From assembly GCA_002343455.1 (NCBI GenBank), contig DDSR01000403.1, forward strand, positions 1-16,944: a stretch of 16,944 nt of DNA, written 5' to 3'. Shown here in pieces: positions 7,314 to 14,406 of the stretch (the first letter of the stretch is position 1; the number at the start of each line of letters is the position of its first letter). Under the pieces are notes generated by a model, which saw only the letters and a list, made by a program, of their open reading frames with translations, had not been told where the DNA came from and made no database searches. The translations under genes and the position numbers were made by a program. Origin of the DNA: Deltaproteobacteria bacterium UBA2385 (GTDB lineage: Bacteria; Myxococcota_A; UBA796; UBA2385).

Positions 7314-9347
7314 CTAGTCGACGCCGCCCATGACCTCGGACCCGAAGCCCGAGCTCTCCAGGTCGCGCTCGTCGGTCCGGATCTCGGCCCTCGCCTCGGA
7401 CACCGGCCGGACGCCTTCAATCGGTGTGTCATGGAACAGGACACGTTGAACGTAGGAGCCGTCGTCCGCGTTGGTACCGACCGTGACGGCCAGGTCGTAT
7501 CGGGTCGCATCCGAGATGGAAGGTACGAGCTTGGGGACATAGTAGTTGTGGGTACCAACGGTGGAGGTGGAGGCCAGTGTTGCGGAGGCATCGACGGCCG
7601 TGCAGGCCCCGTCTGGGCAATCGTCGTCGATGTCGAAGATGCGGATGCAGAGCTCGCTCTCGCCGCAGTGCTCAACCTGGTGGATGATCAACTCAGGCAA
7701 TCCGTCGCCGCTGAAGTCACTCACCAAGGTAAATGAAAATCCAAAGAAATCATCGTCGGCGACGCCGTCCACGACCAGATCGGCATCATCCATGGTGCGA
7801 TCGCTGTCAAATCGACCATGAAATCCCCAGATTCTCCCGGGGGGCAGGCCCCACGTGTACTGTTCCGACGAGGCCAGCAGGTCGCCGATTCCGTCGCCGT
7901 CGATATCACCGGTTTCGATGCTCTGCCCTGCAAGGTACGGTCGAGTAGACCACAGGCGGATAGCGTCGTCGGGTGATGACGATCCGTTGAAATGACTGGC
8001 ATCAAGGAGGTAGACGAAGGGAATGGCCGTTCCCTCGAGTGTATCATCGTCGGGGTAGGTGCCTGCGGCCAGGACCCAGTCCGAACCCGCCTGGGGTGGC
8101 TCCAGTAGAGATACAACGGCGTTGAGGTAGGGGTCGGAGCTGACCTGCGCAGTAAGCGCTGTGTCGAGGTCGGTCGGATCGCTTAGGGTCGACCCGAACA
8201 CGGGCTCTCCGTACCAGAGATCGACTCTCGAGACGCCAAACTCCGAATGGTCGGACAGGCGGGCCCCCTTTCCTCCCATGATGTAGTCGCCCGTGCCGTC
8301 ACCGTCGAGATCAACACCCGCGATGGCGATGTCGTCGAGGGCCCCGGTGGCGGTCCAGTACCGGTCCTCATCGTCCAAGACGGCCCAGGACGCGATGGTG
8401 TCCATCTCTACGGCGCGAGCTCCACCAGACGTATGGGCGGGTGCCTCCAGGAGCGCGTACTGGTAGTCGACGGCGCACAAGGGATCGCAGCGATCCACCA
8501 GGATGGGCGCGAGGATCTCCTGCTTCCCATTTCCGTTGGAGTCGCCGGCAGCGACCATGGAGCGCCCGATGAGGCCCCAGTTGCTGGTCTCCGGGTCGCG
8601 GTAGGCCGTCCACCAGGCATCGCCCGGCAGGGTCACGGCGTCGAAGCCGCACTCGTCCACGCGCAGATCACAGTCCTGGTCTACGTCGTCGTCGCAGAGG
8701 TCGTGGGCACCCGGGTTGATGCCGGGGTCCGCTTCGTCGCAGTCGTCGCCGAGGTCGACCCAGTCCCCGTCGATGCCGGGACAGCCCTCCACCTCGGTCA
8801 GGGCGTCGCCGTAGCCGTCGCCGTCGCTGTCCAGGTACCAGGTGCCGGACAGGCCTTCGTCGGTCAGGTCATCGCAGTCGTCGTCCCGGCCATTGCACAC
8901 CTCCACTCCCGAGGGGCTCGCCGCGGCGCTCGTGTCGTCGCAGTCGGAGTCGTCGGCTACCCAACCCTGCTCACAGGCGCAGGCCGGCTCCCTGGCCTCG
9001 GGGTCGCCGTAGCCGTCGTCGTCGGCGTCCCGCCAACAGTCCACCGCATCGGCAGCAGAGCCAGGATCGGTCAGGCCATCGCAGTCGTTGTCGACGCCGT
9101 CGCAGAGCTCCTCGGCTGCTGGGTTCACAGCGTCAGAGTGGTCGTCGCAGTCCCGGTCGTTGGCGACATGACCGTCCGGGCGAACGCAGCCCTGCCCGGT
9201 GGGAGCCCCGGCGCCGTAGCCGTCCCTGTCGGCGTCGACGTACCAGGTGGAGGGGGTGGGGCAGTCCACGGTGCCGGCGGTGCCGTCGGCTCCCGGCTTG
9301 TCGGGCCCGCAGCCGAGGGCAGTCAGCAGGATCAGAGGGACGAGCAC
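7314..9347 (-). CDS. Secreted lipoprotein with MopE-type metal-binding repeats and FG-GAP propeller (interrupted at its C-terminus)
   Basis: A 677-residue product up to the internal TAG. It starts at GTG 9347, with no clear Shine-Dalgarno, and has a very short lipoprotein signal MLVPLILLTALGC (Cys 13). Three Cys/Asp-rich modules of about 62 residues follow (35-96, 104-165, 170-232). Each starts with D-x-DGYG and ends in a CDG-DNDCD-type motif, as in the MopE-like metal-binding family (PF11617-type). Residues ~255-677 hold FG-GAP repeats with calcium loops, for example VDLDGDGTGDYIMGG and GDIDGDGIGDLLASS, predicting an integrin-alpha-like beta-propeller. It is probably exported and anchored at the cell surface; ligand binding or adhesion is inferred. 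Parts of the propeller region are AT-richer than the neighbours and use TTT and ATT codons that are rare elsewhere in the window. It converges on xseA. Confidence 0.85.
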   Translation of the reverse strand: MLVPLILLTALGCGPDKPGADGTAGTVDCPTPSTWYVDADRDGYGAGAPTGQGCVRPDGHVANDRDCDDHSDAVNPAAEELCDGVDNDCDGLTDPGSAADAVDCWRDADDDGYGDPEAREPACACEQGWVADDSDCDDTSAAASPSGVEVCNGRDDDCDDLTDEGLSGTWYLDSDGDGYGDALTEVEGCPGIDGDWVDLGDDCDEADPGINPGAHDLCDDDVDQDCDLRVDECGFDAVTLPGDAWWTAYRDPETSNWGLIGRSMVAAGDSNGNGKQEILAPILVDRCDPLCAVDYQYALLEAPAHTSGGARAVEMDTIASWAVLDDEDRYWTATGALDDIAIAGVDLDGDGTGDYIMGGKGARLSDHSEFGVSRVDLWYGEPVFGSTLSDPTDLDTALTAQVSSDPYLNAVVSLLEPPQAGSDWVLAAGTYPDDDTLEGTAIPFVYLLDASHFNGSSSPDDAIRLWSTRPYLAGQSIETGDIDGDGIGDLLASSEQYTWGLPPGRIWGFHGRFDSDRTMDDADLVVDGVADDDFFGFSFTLVSDFSGDGLPELIIHQVEHCGESELCIRIFDIDDDCPDGACTAVDASATLASTSTVGTHNYYVPKLVPSISDATRYDLAVTVGTNADDGSYVQRVLFHDTPIEGVRPVSEARAEIRTDERDLESSGFGSEVMGGVD

Positions 9348-9461
9348 GGGTCGACGGTCCAGGAGAATTCGCAGTCAAAGCTCCCGGTGGGCTGGCCAGA
9401 GCGTACCCCAGAGTCGTCGGGCGTGGTGAACCTGGGGGCGGAGCCGTTGCCCGGCGAGGTC

Positions 9462-9507
9462 GCCCGGACCGAAACCGGGGGGAGTCGGCGTGTAGGCGGG
9501 TCCGGGC
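9462..9507 (+). repeat. 9-bp inverted repeat in the leader of the zinc-ribbon gene
   Basis: GCCCGGACC (9462-9470) and GGTCCGGGC (9499-9507) are perfect inverted copies separated by 28 nt. They lie in the divergent spacer upstream of the 9537 gene and could form a hairpin in its transcript or a spaced operator. In GC-rich DNA such a pair could also arise by chance. Confidence 0.35.
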
Positions 9508-9514
9508 CTCGTTA

Positions 9515-9531
9515 CCTTGTCGACAAGGAGG
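9515..9531 (+). promoter_or_regulatory. Palindrome overlapping a strong Shine-Dalgarno
   Basis: CCTTGTCGACAAGG (9515-9528) is a perfect 14-bp palindrome, and its right arm runs into AAGGAGGTGA (9525-9534), an almost ideal ribosome binding site 5 nt before ATG 9537. As RNA it could form a 5-bp stem with a 4-nt loop that partly hides the site. As DNA it could be an operator. The strong site fixes the start of the downstream gene. Confidence 0.45.
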
Positions 9532-9536
9532 TGAAC

Positions 9537-9911
9537 ATGCGGATCTGCCTTGAGTGCGAGAGCGAGTACATGGACGACCCAGCCGAGTGCCGCAGCTGCG
9601 GCGCGCGGACCTCCAGCCCGGAAGAGGCCGCCGTGTGGCAGAGCCTGCGGGACCGGATGGCCACCGAGGACCTGGTCGCCGTGGCCACCCTGGAGGGCCC
9701 GGTCGAAGAGGCGATCATCGGCCGGATGCTGGTCGAGGCCGGGGTGGTCTACGCGATCCACGGCGGCAGCCGCTCGGGCCCCTTCCCCGGCGTGGATTCG
9801 GGGGGCGCGCTGGGCTTCGGCAAGCTGCTGGTGCTCGAAGACCAGGTCGAGCTCGCGGCCGAGGTCGTCCGCCACTACCGCAGGGCGGTGGTCCCCGGCG
9901 AGGAGGCCTGA
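9537..9911 (+). CDS. Zinc-ribbon plus DUF2007-like small protein
   Basis: A 124-residue protein. Residues 1-21 form a zinc ribbon with two Cys pairs (C4-x2-C7 and C18-x2-C21). Residues ~46-115 resemble the DUF2007 'putative signal transducing' domain: a LVAVATLEGPVEEAIIGRML start, a central Gly-rich loop (GGSRSGPFPGVDSGG), and a LLVLEDQVELAAEVV end typical of its ferredoxin-like fold. Its molecular role is not established. The start is set by the excellent AAGGAGGTGA site. It is divergent from the MopE/FG-GAP lipoprotein, and its last 37 nt overlap the end of the opposing histidine kinase gene. Confidence 0.75.
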   Translation: MRICLECESEYMDDPAECRSCGARTSSPEEAAVWQSLRDRMATEDLVAVATLEGPVEEAIIGRMLVEAGVVYAIHGGSRSGPFPGVDSGGALGFGKLLVLEDQVELAAEVVRHYRRAVVPGEEA

Positions 9912-12064
9912 ACCTCGCGGTCAGGCAGGGTCCGGATCGCCTGCTGCACGGGCAGGCGCACCAGGAAGGTGGCGCCCTGCCCCGCGGGGCTGCGGACGTG
10001 GATCTCGCCCTCGTGGGCCTCGACCAGCCGGCGGCAGAGGGCGAGGCCGAGCCCGTTCCCGTCGATGCGGGTGGTGAAGAAGGGGATGAAGAGCTTGTCC
10101 ATGTCTTGCGGGGCGACGCCGGGGCCCTCGTCCGTGACTTGCAGCTCGACCGCCGGTAGGGCCTGGCCCTGGCGGTTGCGGAGGCGGGTCGAGCGGGTGG
10201 AGATCACCACGCGGCCCCCGTCCGGCTGCATCTGAACGGCGTTCTGGACGAGGTTGAGCAGCACCTGGCGGATCATGTCGGGGTCGACCTCGACGGTGGG
10301 CAGCTCGGGATCCAGCTCGCACTCGAAGCGCAGGGCCGGCGGCAGCTCGGCGCGGCGGACGAGGTCGACGGTGCTCTGCACCAGGGGGGCCAGCGCGGTC
10401 GGCGCGGTGCGCAGCTCGAAGGGCCGGGCGTAGTCGAGGAACTGGGTGACGACCCGGTTGAGGCGGTCGGTCTCGCCGACGATGACGTCCAGGAAGTCGC
10501 GGACCAGCGCCGGGTCGCGCTCGCCGTGCAGGAGCTGGGCGGCGCCCTTGATGCCGGCGAGGGGATTGCGGATCTCGTGCGCCAGCCCGGCCGCCATCGT
10601 GCCGAGCGCGGCCAGCCGGTGCTGCTCCTTCATCTTCTCGACCGTGCGGATGTTCTCCAGCACCAGGGCGGCCCGGTCCACGGTGGCCGCGAGGCGCCGC
10701 ACCTCGTCCCGGGAGAAGCCGTCCGACCAGGCCTCGTCCCGCAGGTTCAGCCAGCCCAGGATGCGGTCGCCCGAGCGGAAGGGCAGGGTCAGGTCGCTGC
10801 CCATGGCGTCCATGGTGCGCAGGCGGGTGGCGGCGTCTTCGGGGTCCAGCCGCCGCGCCCGGCGGGGGCTCTCCATGCGGGCCACCCGCTCCAGCTCGGT
10901 GCGCACATAGGCGCGGTCGCCGGCTTGAAAGCCGGAGGCGAAGGGCTCACCCGACAAGGTCTCCATCTGCGCGTCGGCCCGCGGACCTCGCTGCTGGAGC
11001 AGGCGGTAGAGGCCGGTGTCGGGGTCCCGCAGGTAGAGGTTGCAGGCCGGCACCCGCCCCGAGCCGTACAGGCGGCCGAGCAGGACCTGGGCGAGGTCTC
11101 CCAGGGAGAGGGTGCGGCCCAGCTCCCGGTCGAGCTCGGCCACCTCGGACTCCAGGCGGCGTCCGCGGGCGTTGATCGAGGCGTCGACCAGGGCCTCCAC
11201 CCGGCTGCGCAGCGGGTCGTAGACCGCCAGGAAGAGCAGGCTGGCGAGGAAGATCTGGAAGGTGCCGTGGACGGGGTTCTCGGAGAGGCCGCCCAGCCAG
11301 AGCACGGCCACCCCGTCGACGAAGACCAGCAGCAGCGCCGCGGCGCCCAGGGTCAGGACCCGGCTGAAGATCTCGTGCAGATCGAGCAGCCGGGTGAGCT
11401 GCACGACCTGGTACAGGAAGTAGAGGAAGAGGGTCGTGAAGACCGTGCTGATCGGCGGCATCACGCCTTGCAGCTCGGCCGCGCGGCGGCTGGCTCCGCC
11501 GCTGACGTCGGGCACGGGCCCCATCCCGCGGAGCAGATCCTCGGTCAGGGCGAAGGCGAAGGAGAGGCCGATCAGCACCAGCAGGTAGCGGATGCGGGCC
11601 TTCTCGACCCGGCTGTCGGTGTGCTGGTGGACGCTCCACAGCCGCTGGATGCTGAGCAGCAGGCCGCCGTAGCACCAGATCCCCAGCAGGACCTCGGCGG
11701 GGCTGCCCCGGGGCACGTCCCGGTAGAGGAGGATGTCGACGACGAGGAAGGCGATCGTGACCGGCGGCGCCAGCAGCCACATGCGCACGACCAGCTTGCT
11801 GGGCGGCTCGTAGCGGTGCACCAGCAGCCGCTCCAGGAACCAGAGCATCGCGGCGGGGATGAAGGCGGCGACCCCGGACTGCAGGTAGCGGGCCATCGAC
11901 ATGCCCGGCAGCAGGAACAGCGCGAAGCCGCCGTAGTAGGTCGCGAAGAGGGCGCCGAGCACGACGAAGGCGCGGCGGACGGGGTCGGCACGATCGCCGG
12001 CCCAGGCCCGCAGGGTGAGGCCCATGCTGAAGGCGGCGGCGAGGAGGTAGAGGAGCGTGGTCAC
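9875..12064 (-). CDS. Multi-pass membrane sensor histidine kinase with GAF-like domain
   Basis: A 729-residue kinase. The N-terminal ~285 residues contain about eight or nine hydrophobic segments (around 3-20, 32-52, 64-80, 97-114, 125-140, 158-174, 205-224, 236-258 and 268-282), so the input domain is membrane-embedded. A GAF-like region spans ~315-470. The catalytic core is complete: HEIRNPL with phospho-acceptor His 496, N box NLVQN (604-608), G1 DEGPG (645-649), F box FIPFFTTR (659-666) and G2 GNGLGLAL (669-676). This resembles NtrB/ZraS-type kinases with an intact ATPase domain. No response regulator gene is nearby, so it is an orphan here. It starts at GTG 12064 with a weak ribosome site, 32 nt from divergent selA, and its end overlaps the convergent zinc-ribbon gene. 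Confidence 0.93.
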   Translation of the reverse strand: MTTLLYLLAAAFSMGLTLRAWAGDRADPVRRAFVVLGALFATYYGGFALFLLPGMSMARYLQSGVAAFIPAAMLWFLERLLVHRYEPPSKLVVRMWLLAPPVTIAFLVVDILLYRDVPRGSPAEVLLGIWCYGGLLLSIQRLWSVHQHTDSRVEKARIRYLLVLIGLSFAFALTEDLLRGMGPVPDVSGGASRRAAELQGVMPPISTVFTTLFLYFLYQVVQLTRLLDLHEIFSRVLTLGAAALLLVFVDGVAVLWLGGLSENPVHGTFQIFLASLLFLAVYDPLRSRVEALVDASINARGRRLESEVAELDRELGRTLSLGDLAQVLLGRLYGSGRVPACNLYLRDPDTGLYRLLQQRGPRADAQMETLSGEPFASGFQAGDRAYVRTELERVARMESPRRARRLDPEDAATRLRTMDAMGSDLTLPFRSGDRILGWLNLRDEAWSDGFSRDEVRRLAATVDRAALVLENIRTVEKMKEQHRLAALGTMAAGLAHEIRNPLAGIKGAAQLLHGERDPALVRDFLDVIVGETDRLNRVVTQFLDYARPFELRTAPTALAPLVQSTVDLVRRAELPPALRFECELDPELPTVEVDPDMIRQVLLNLVQNAVQMQPDGGRVVISTRSTRLRNRQGQALPAVELQVTDEGPGVAPQDMDKLFIPFFTTRIDGNGLGLALCRRLVEAHEGEIHVRSPAGQGATFLVRLPVQQAIRTLPDREVQASSPGTTALR

Positions 12065-12096
12065 CGCCCTGGCGTATCCTCTCGCTCCAGTACTCC

Positions 12097-13503
12097 ATGC
12101 CTCTCCGCGCCCTCCCGTCGATCTCCTCCCTGCTGGCCGACCCCCGGTTGGCAGCGCTGCCTCACGCCCTGGCGGTGCGGGCGGCGCGCGAGGTGGTCGC
12201 CCTGGCGCGGGCCGCCCTGCTGGAGGGGCGCTCCCTGGAGGAGCACGCCCCCGCCGGGCTGGTCGAGGCGACCTGCGCGCGGGCCAATGAGCTCGCGCGG
12301 CCGCAGCTGCGCCGGGTGATCAACACGACCGGCATCCCTATCCACACCAACCTGGGGCGCGCCCCCCTGCACCCCGACGCCGCCCGCGCCGTGGCCGAGG
12401 TGGCGGCCGGCTACTGCAACGTGGAGATGGACCTGGAAGGAGGCCGGCGCGGTGGGCGCCTCGCGGGGGTCGAGGGGCTGCTGCGCGAGCTGACCGGGGC
12501 CGAGGCGGCCATCGCGGTGAACAACGGGGCCGCCGCGCTGCTGCTGGCCCTGACCGCCCTGACCCGGGACGGCGAGGTGATCGTCAGCCGGGGCGAGCTG
12601 GTCGAGATCGGCGGCAGCTTTCGGGTGCCCGAGGTCGTCAGCGCCGGCGGGGCCCGGCTGGTCGAGGTCGGGGCCACCAACCGGACGCGGGTCGCCGACT
12701 TTCGGGCCGGGATCAGCCCGCGCACGGCCGCCCTGCTGCGGGTCCACCCCAGCAACTTCCGGATGCTGGGCTTCACCGAGCGACCGGACCGGGCCGGCCT
12801 GGTGGCCCTCGCCGCCGAACATGGACTGCCCGTGATCGAGGATCTCGGCAGCGGGCTGCTGCGGGACCTCCCCGGGGCCCTGGCCGAGGCCGACGGCGCC
12901 GACGGGGAGATGCTGGTGTCGGCGGTGCTGGCCCAGGGGGTGGACCTCGTCTGCTTCTCGGGAGACAAGCTGCTGGGAGGCCCGCAGGCCGGCATCCTGG
13001 CCGGTCGGGCCAGCCTCGTCGACGCCTGCCGACGCCACCCCCTCTACCGGGCCCTGCGCCTGGACAAGCTGGTGCTGGCGGCGCTGGAGGGCACCCTCCA
13101 GGTCTACGCCGAGGGGCGCGAGGCCGAGATCCCGGTGCGGGCGGCGCTCTCGGCCAGCGTCGAGGAGCTGACGCGGCGCGCGCACCGGCTGGCCGACCGC
13201 ATCGCGGGCGCCCGGGTGGAGCAGGACGAGGCCTTCAGCGGAGGAGGCGCCTACCCGGGCCTCGCCCTCGCCGGGCCGGTCGTGTTCGTCCCGGTCTCCG
13301 GGCCCGAGCGGCTGGCCCGCGCCCTGCGCCTGGGTGAGCCCGCGGTCGTCGCGCGGGTGGCCCGCGACGGGCTGGTGCTCGATCCTCGGACGCTGCTGCC
13401 CGGCGAGGAGGCGCTCCTGCTCCAGGCCCTGGCCGCCGTCGGCCTCGAGAGCCGCGCGGCCGGCCTCGACACCCGCGCGGACGCTTGCGCGGGGCCGCGT
13501 TAG
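12097..13503 (+). CDS. selA: L-seryl-tRNA(Sec) selenium transferase
   Basis: A 468-residue PLP enzyme that converts Ser-tRNA(Sec) to Sec-tRNA(Sec) using selenophosphate, in the cytoplasm. The N-terminal domain has LPSISSLLADPRLAAL. RRVINTTGIPIHTNLGRAPL (72-91) is the classic SelA signature. The PLP-binding lysine is K291 in SGDKLLGGPQAGI, and the length matches the bacterial family (~460). The start at ATG 12097 has no obvious Shine-Dalgarno and lies only 32 nt from the opposing kinase start, so it may be leaderless or initiated from a promoter inside the kinase gene. selB and selC, often adjacent, are not in the window. The next gene begins 9 nt after the stop. Confidence 0.96.
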   Translation: MPLRALPSISSLLADPRLAALPHALAVRAAREVVALARAALLEGRSLEEHAPAGLVEATCARANELARPQLRRVINTTGIPIHTNLGRAPLHPDAARAVAEVAAGYCNVEMDLEGGRRGGRLAGVEGLLRELTGAEAAIAVNNGAAALLLALTALTRDGEVIVSRGELVEIGGSFRVPEVVSAGGARLVEVGATNRTRVADFRAGISPRTAALLRVHPSNFRMLGFTERPDRAGLVALAAEHGLPVIEDLGSGLLRDLPGALAEADGADGEMLVSAVLAQGVDLVCFSGDKLLGGPQAGILAGRASLVDACRRHPLYRALRLDKLVLAALEGTLQVYAEGREAEIPVRAALSASVEELTRRAHRLADRIAGARVEQDEAFSGGGAYPGLALAGPVVFVPVSGPERLARALRLGEPAVVARVARDGLVLDPRTLLPGEEALLLQALAAVGLESRAAGLDTRADACAGPR

Positions 13504-13512
13504 CCTTCGCCG

Positions 13513-14406
13513 ATGCCCCAGGGATTCTACGAGCGCCTCTCCCTCACCGACGCGGCCAGCCCGGCCGAGGTCGAGTCCGCCTTCCAGAAGCAGCTCGCCG
13601 CCTTGGTGCGTCGCCTGCGTCAGGCCCGCGCCCAGGGCGCCGACGTGCGCATCCTCGAGGCCCAGGAGCGAGGGCTGCGCGAAGCCCGGGCGGTGCTGGG
13701 GGATCCCCTGCGGCGGCGGCGCTACGACGCCTTCCGCAAGACCTCGGAACGGGGCGTGCCGGCGGACGTCGAGCAGCTCTGGTCCCGGCACGCCGAGGCC
13801 CTGGTCGACCCGACGGCCATCTCGGCCCTGCGGGTGGTGCGCACCCTGACCGAGCTCCCGGTCGGCGATCCCTTCCCGGGCGTGGCCGAGCCCGCCGCGC
13901 CGCTGCCCAGCCTGCGGATGGCCCTCCCGCCCGCGCCCGCGCCGCTGGAGGCCACGGCCTCCGGCTCGGTCAGCGTGCAGGTCACCCCCACCGACCCCGG
14001 CTTCGCCGAGGCCGGCGACACGGCCCTGGTCGAGCTGCTCGGGCGGGTCCCGCAGCAGCTCGATCCCCTGGACGAGCTGCTCTCCGACCTCTCCGGCACC
14101 GATCCGGGCCTGCAGGCCGGCGCCGAGCCGGCCGATCCGATCGACCGCCTCGCCCTCCAGCTCGGCTACGATGGGCGCTTCCTGAAGGCCGTGCGAGAGC
14201 AGCGGGGCCTCAGCCTGGAGTCGATGGCCCAGTCGACCCGCATCTCGTTCCGCTACCTCGAGGCCCTCGAGGCCAACGCCTGGGACCAGCTCCCGGCGGC
14301 GACCTTCGTGCGGGGGTACCTCAAGGAGATCGTGCGGGTGCTGAGCCTTGGCGATCGCGACGTGGTGGGGGGCTATATGGCCCTCTTCCAGCGCCAGCGT
14401 GGCTGA
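13513..14406 (+). CDS. J-domain-like / RodZ-type HTH fusion protein
   Basis: A 297-residue soluble protein of unusual architecture. Residues 5-77 look like a J domain (FYERLSLTDAASPAEVESAF at the start, LGDPLRRRRYDAFRK at the end), but the HPD tripeptide needed to stimulate Hsp70 ATPase is absent; the loop reads RQARAQGADV. A Pro/Ala-rich middle (about 115-215) links to a C-terminal helix-turn-helix of the RodZ/HTH_25 type at ~221-283 (FLKAVREQRGLSLESMAQST, then LEALEANAWDQLPAATFVRG). RodZ proteins have this HTH at the N-terminus before a membrane helix; here it is C-terminal with no membrane segment. The function is unknown: possibly an adaptor or DNA/cytoskeleton-binding protein. There is no good ribosome site, so it is probably coupled to selA, and its 3' end overlaps the next gene by 8 nt. 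Confidence 0.8.
   Translation: MPQGFYERLSLTDAASPAEVESAFQKQLAALVRRLRQARAQGADVRILEAQERGLREARAVLGDPLRRRRYDAFRKTSERGVPADVEQLWSRHAEALVDPTAISALRVVRTLTELPVGDPFPGVAEPAAPLPSLRMALPPAPAPLEATASGSVSVQVTPTDPGFAEAGDTALVELLGRVPQQLDPLDELLSDLSGTDPGLQAGAEPADPIDRLALQLGYDGRFLKAVREQRGLSLESMAQSTRISFRYLEALEANAWDQLPAATFVRGYLKEIVRVLSLGDRDVVGGYMALFQRQRG

Noticed and set aside
7314..7316. Recoding of TAG (pyrrolysine or suppressed amber)
   Set aside because: TAG terminates several other genes here (TPR protein, selA, histidine kinase, last lipoprotein), and nothing suggests a Pyl system; a simple nonsense change is more likely.
8640..9260. Repetitive GTCGTCGCAGTC-type DNA resembling a tandem or CRISPR repeat
   Set aside because: The repetition comes from the Asp/Cys-rich MopE-type protein modules (about 190 nt period, diverged), without CRISPR-like repeat and spacer structure.
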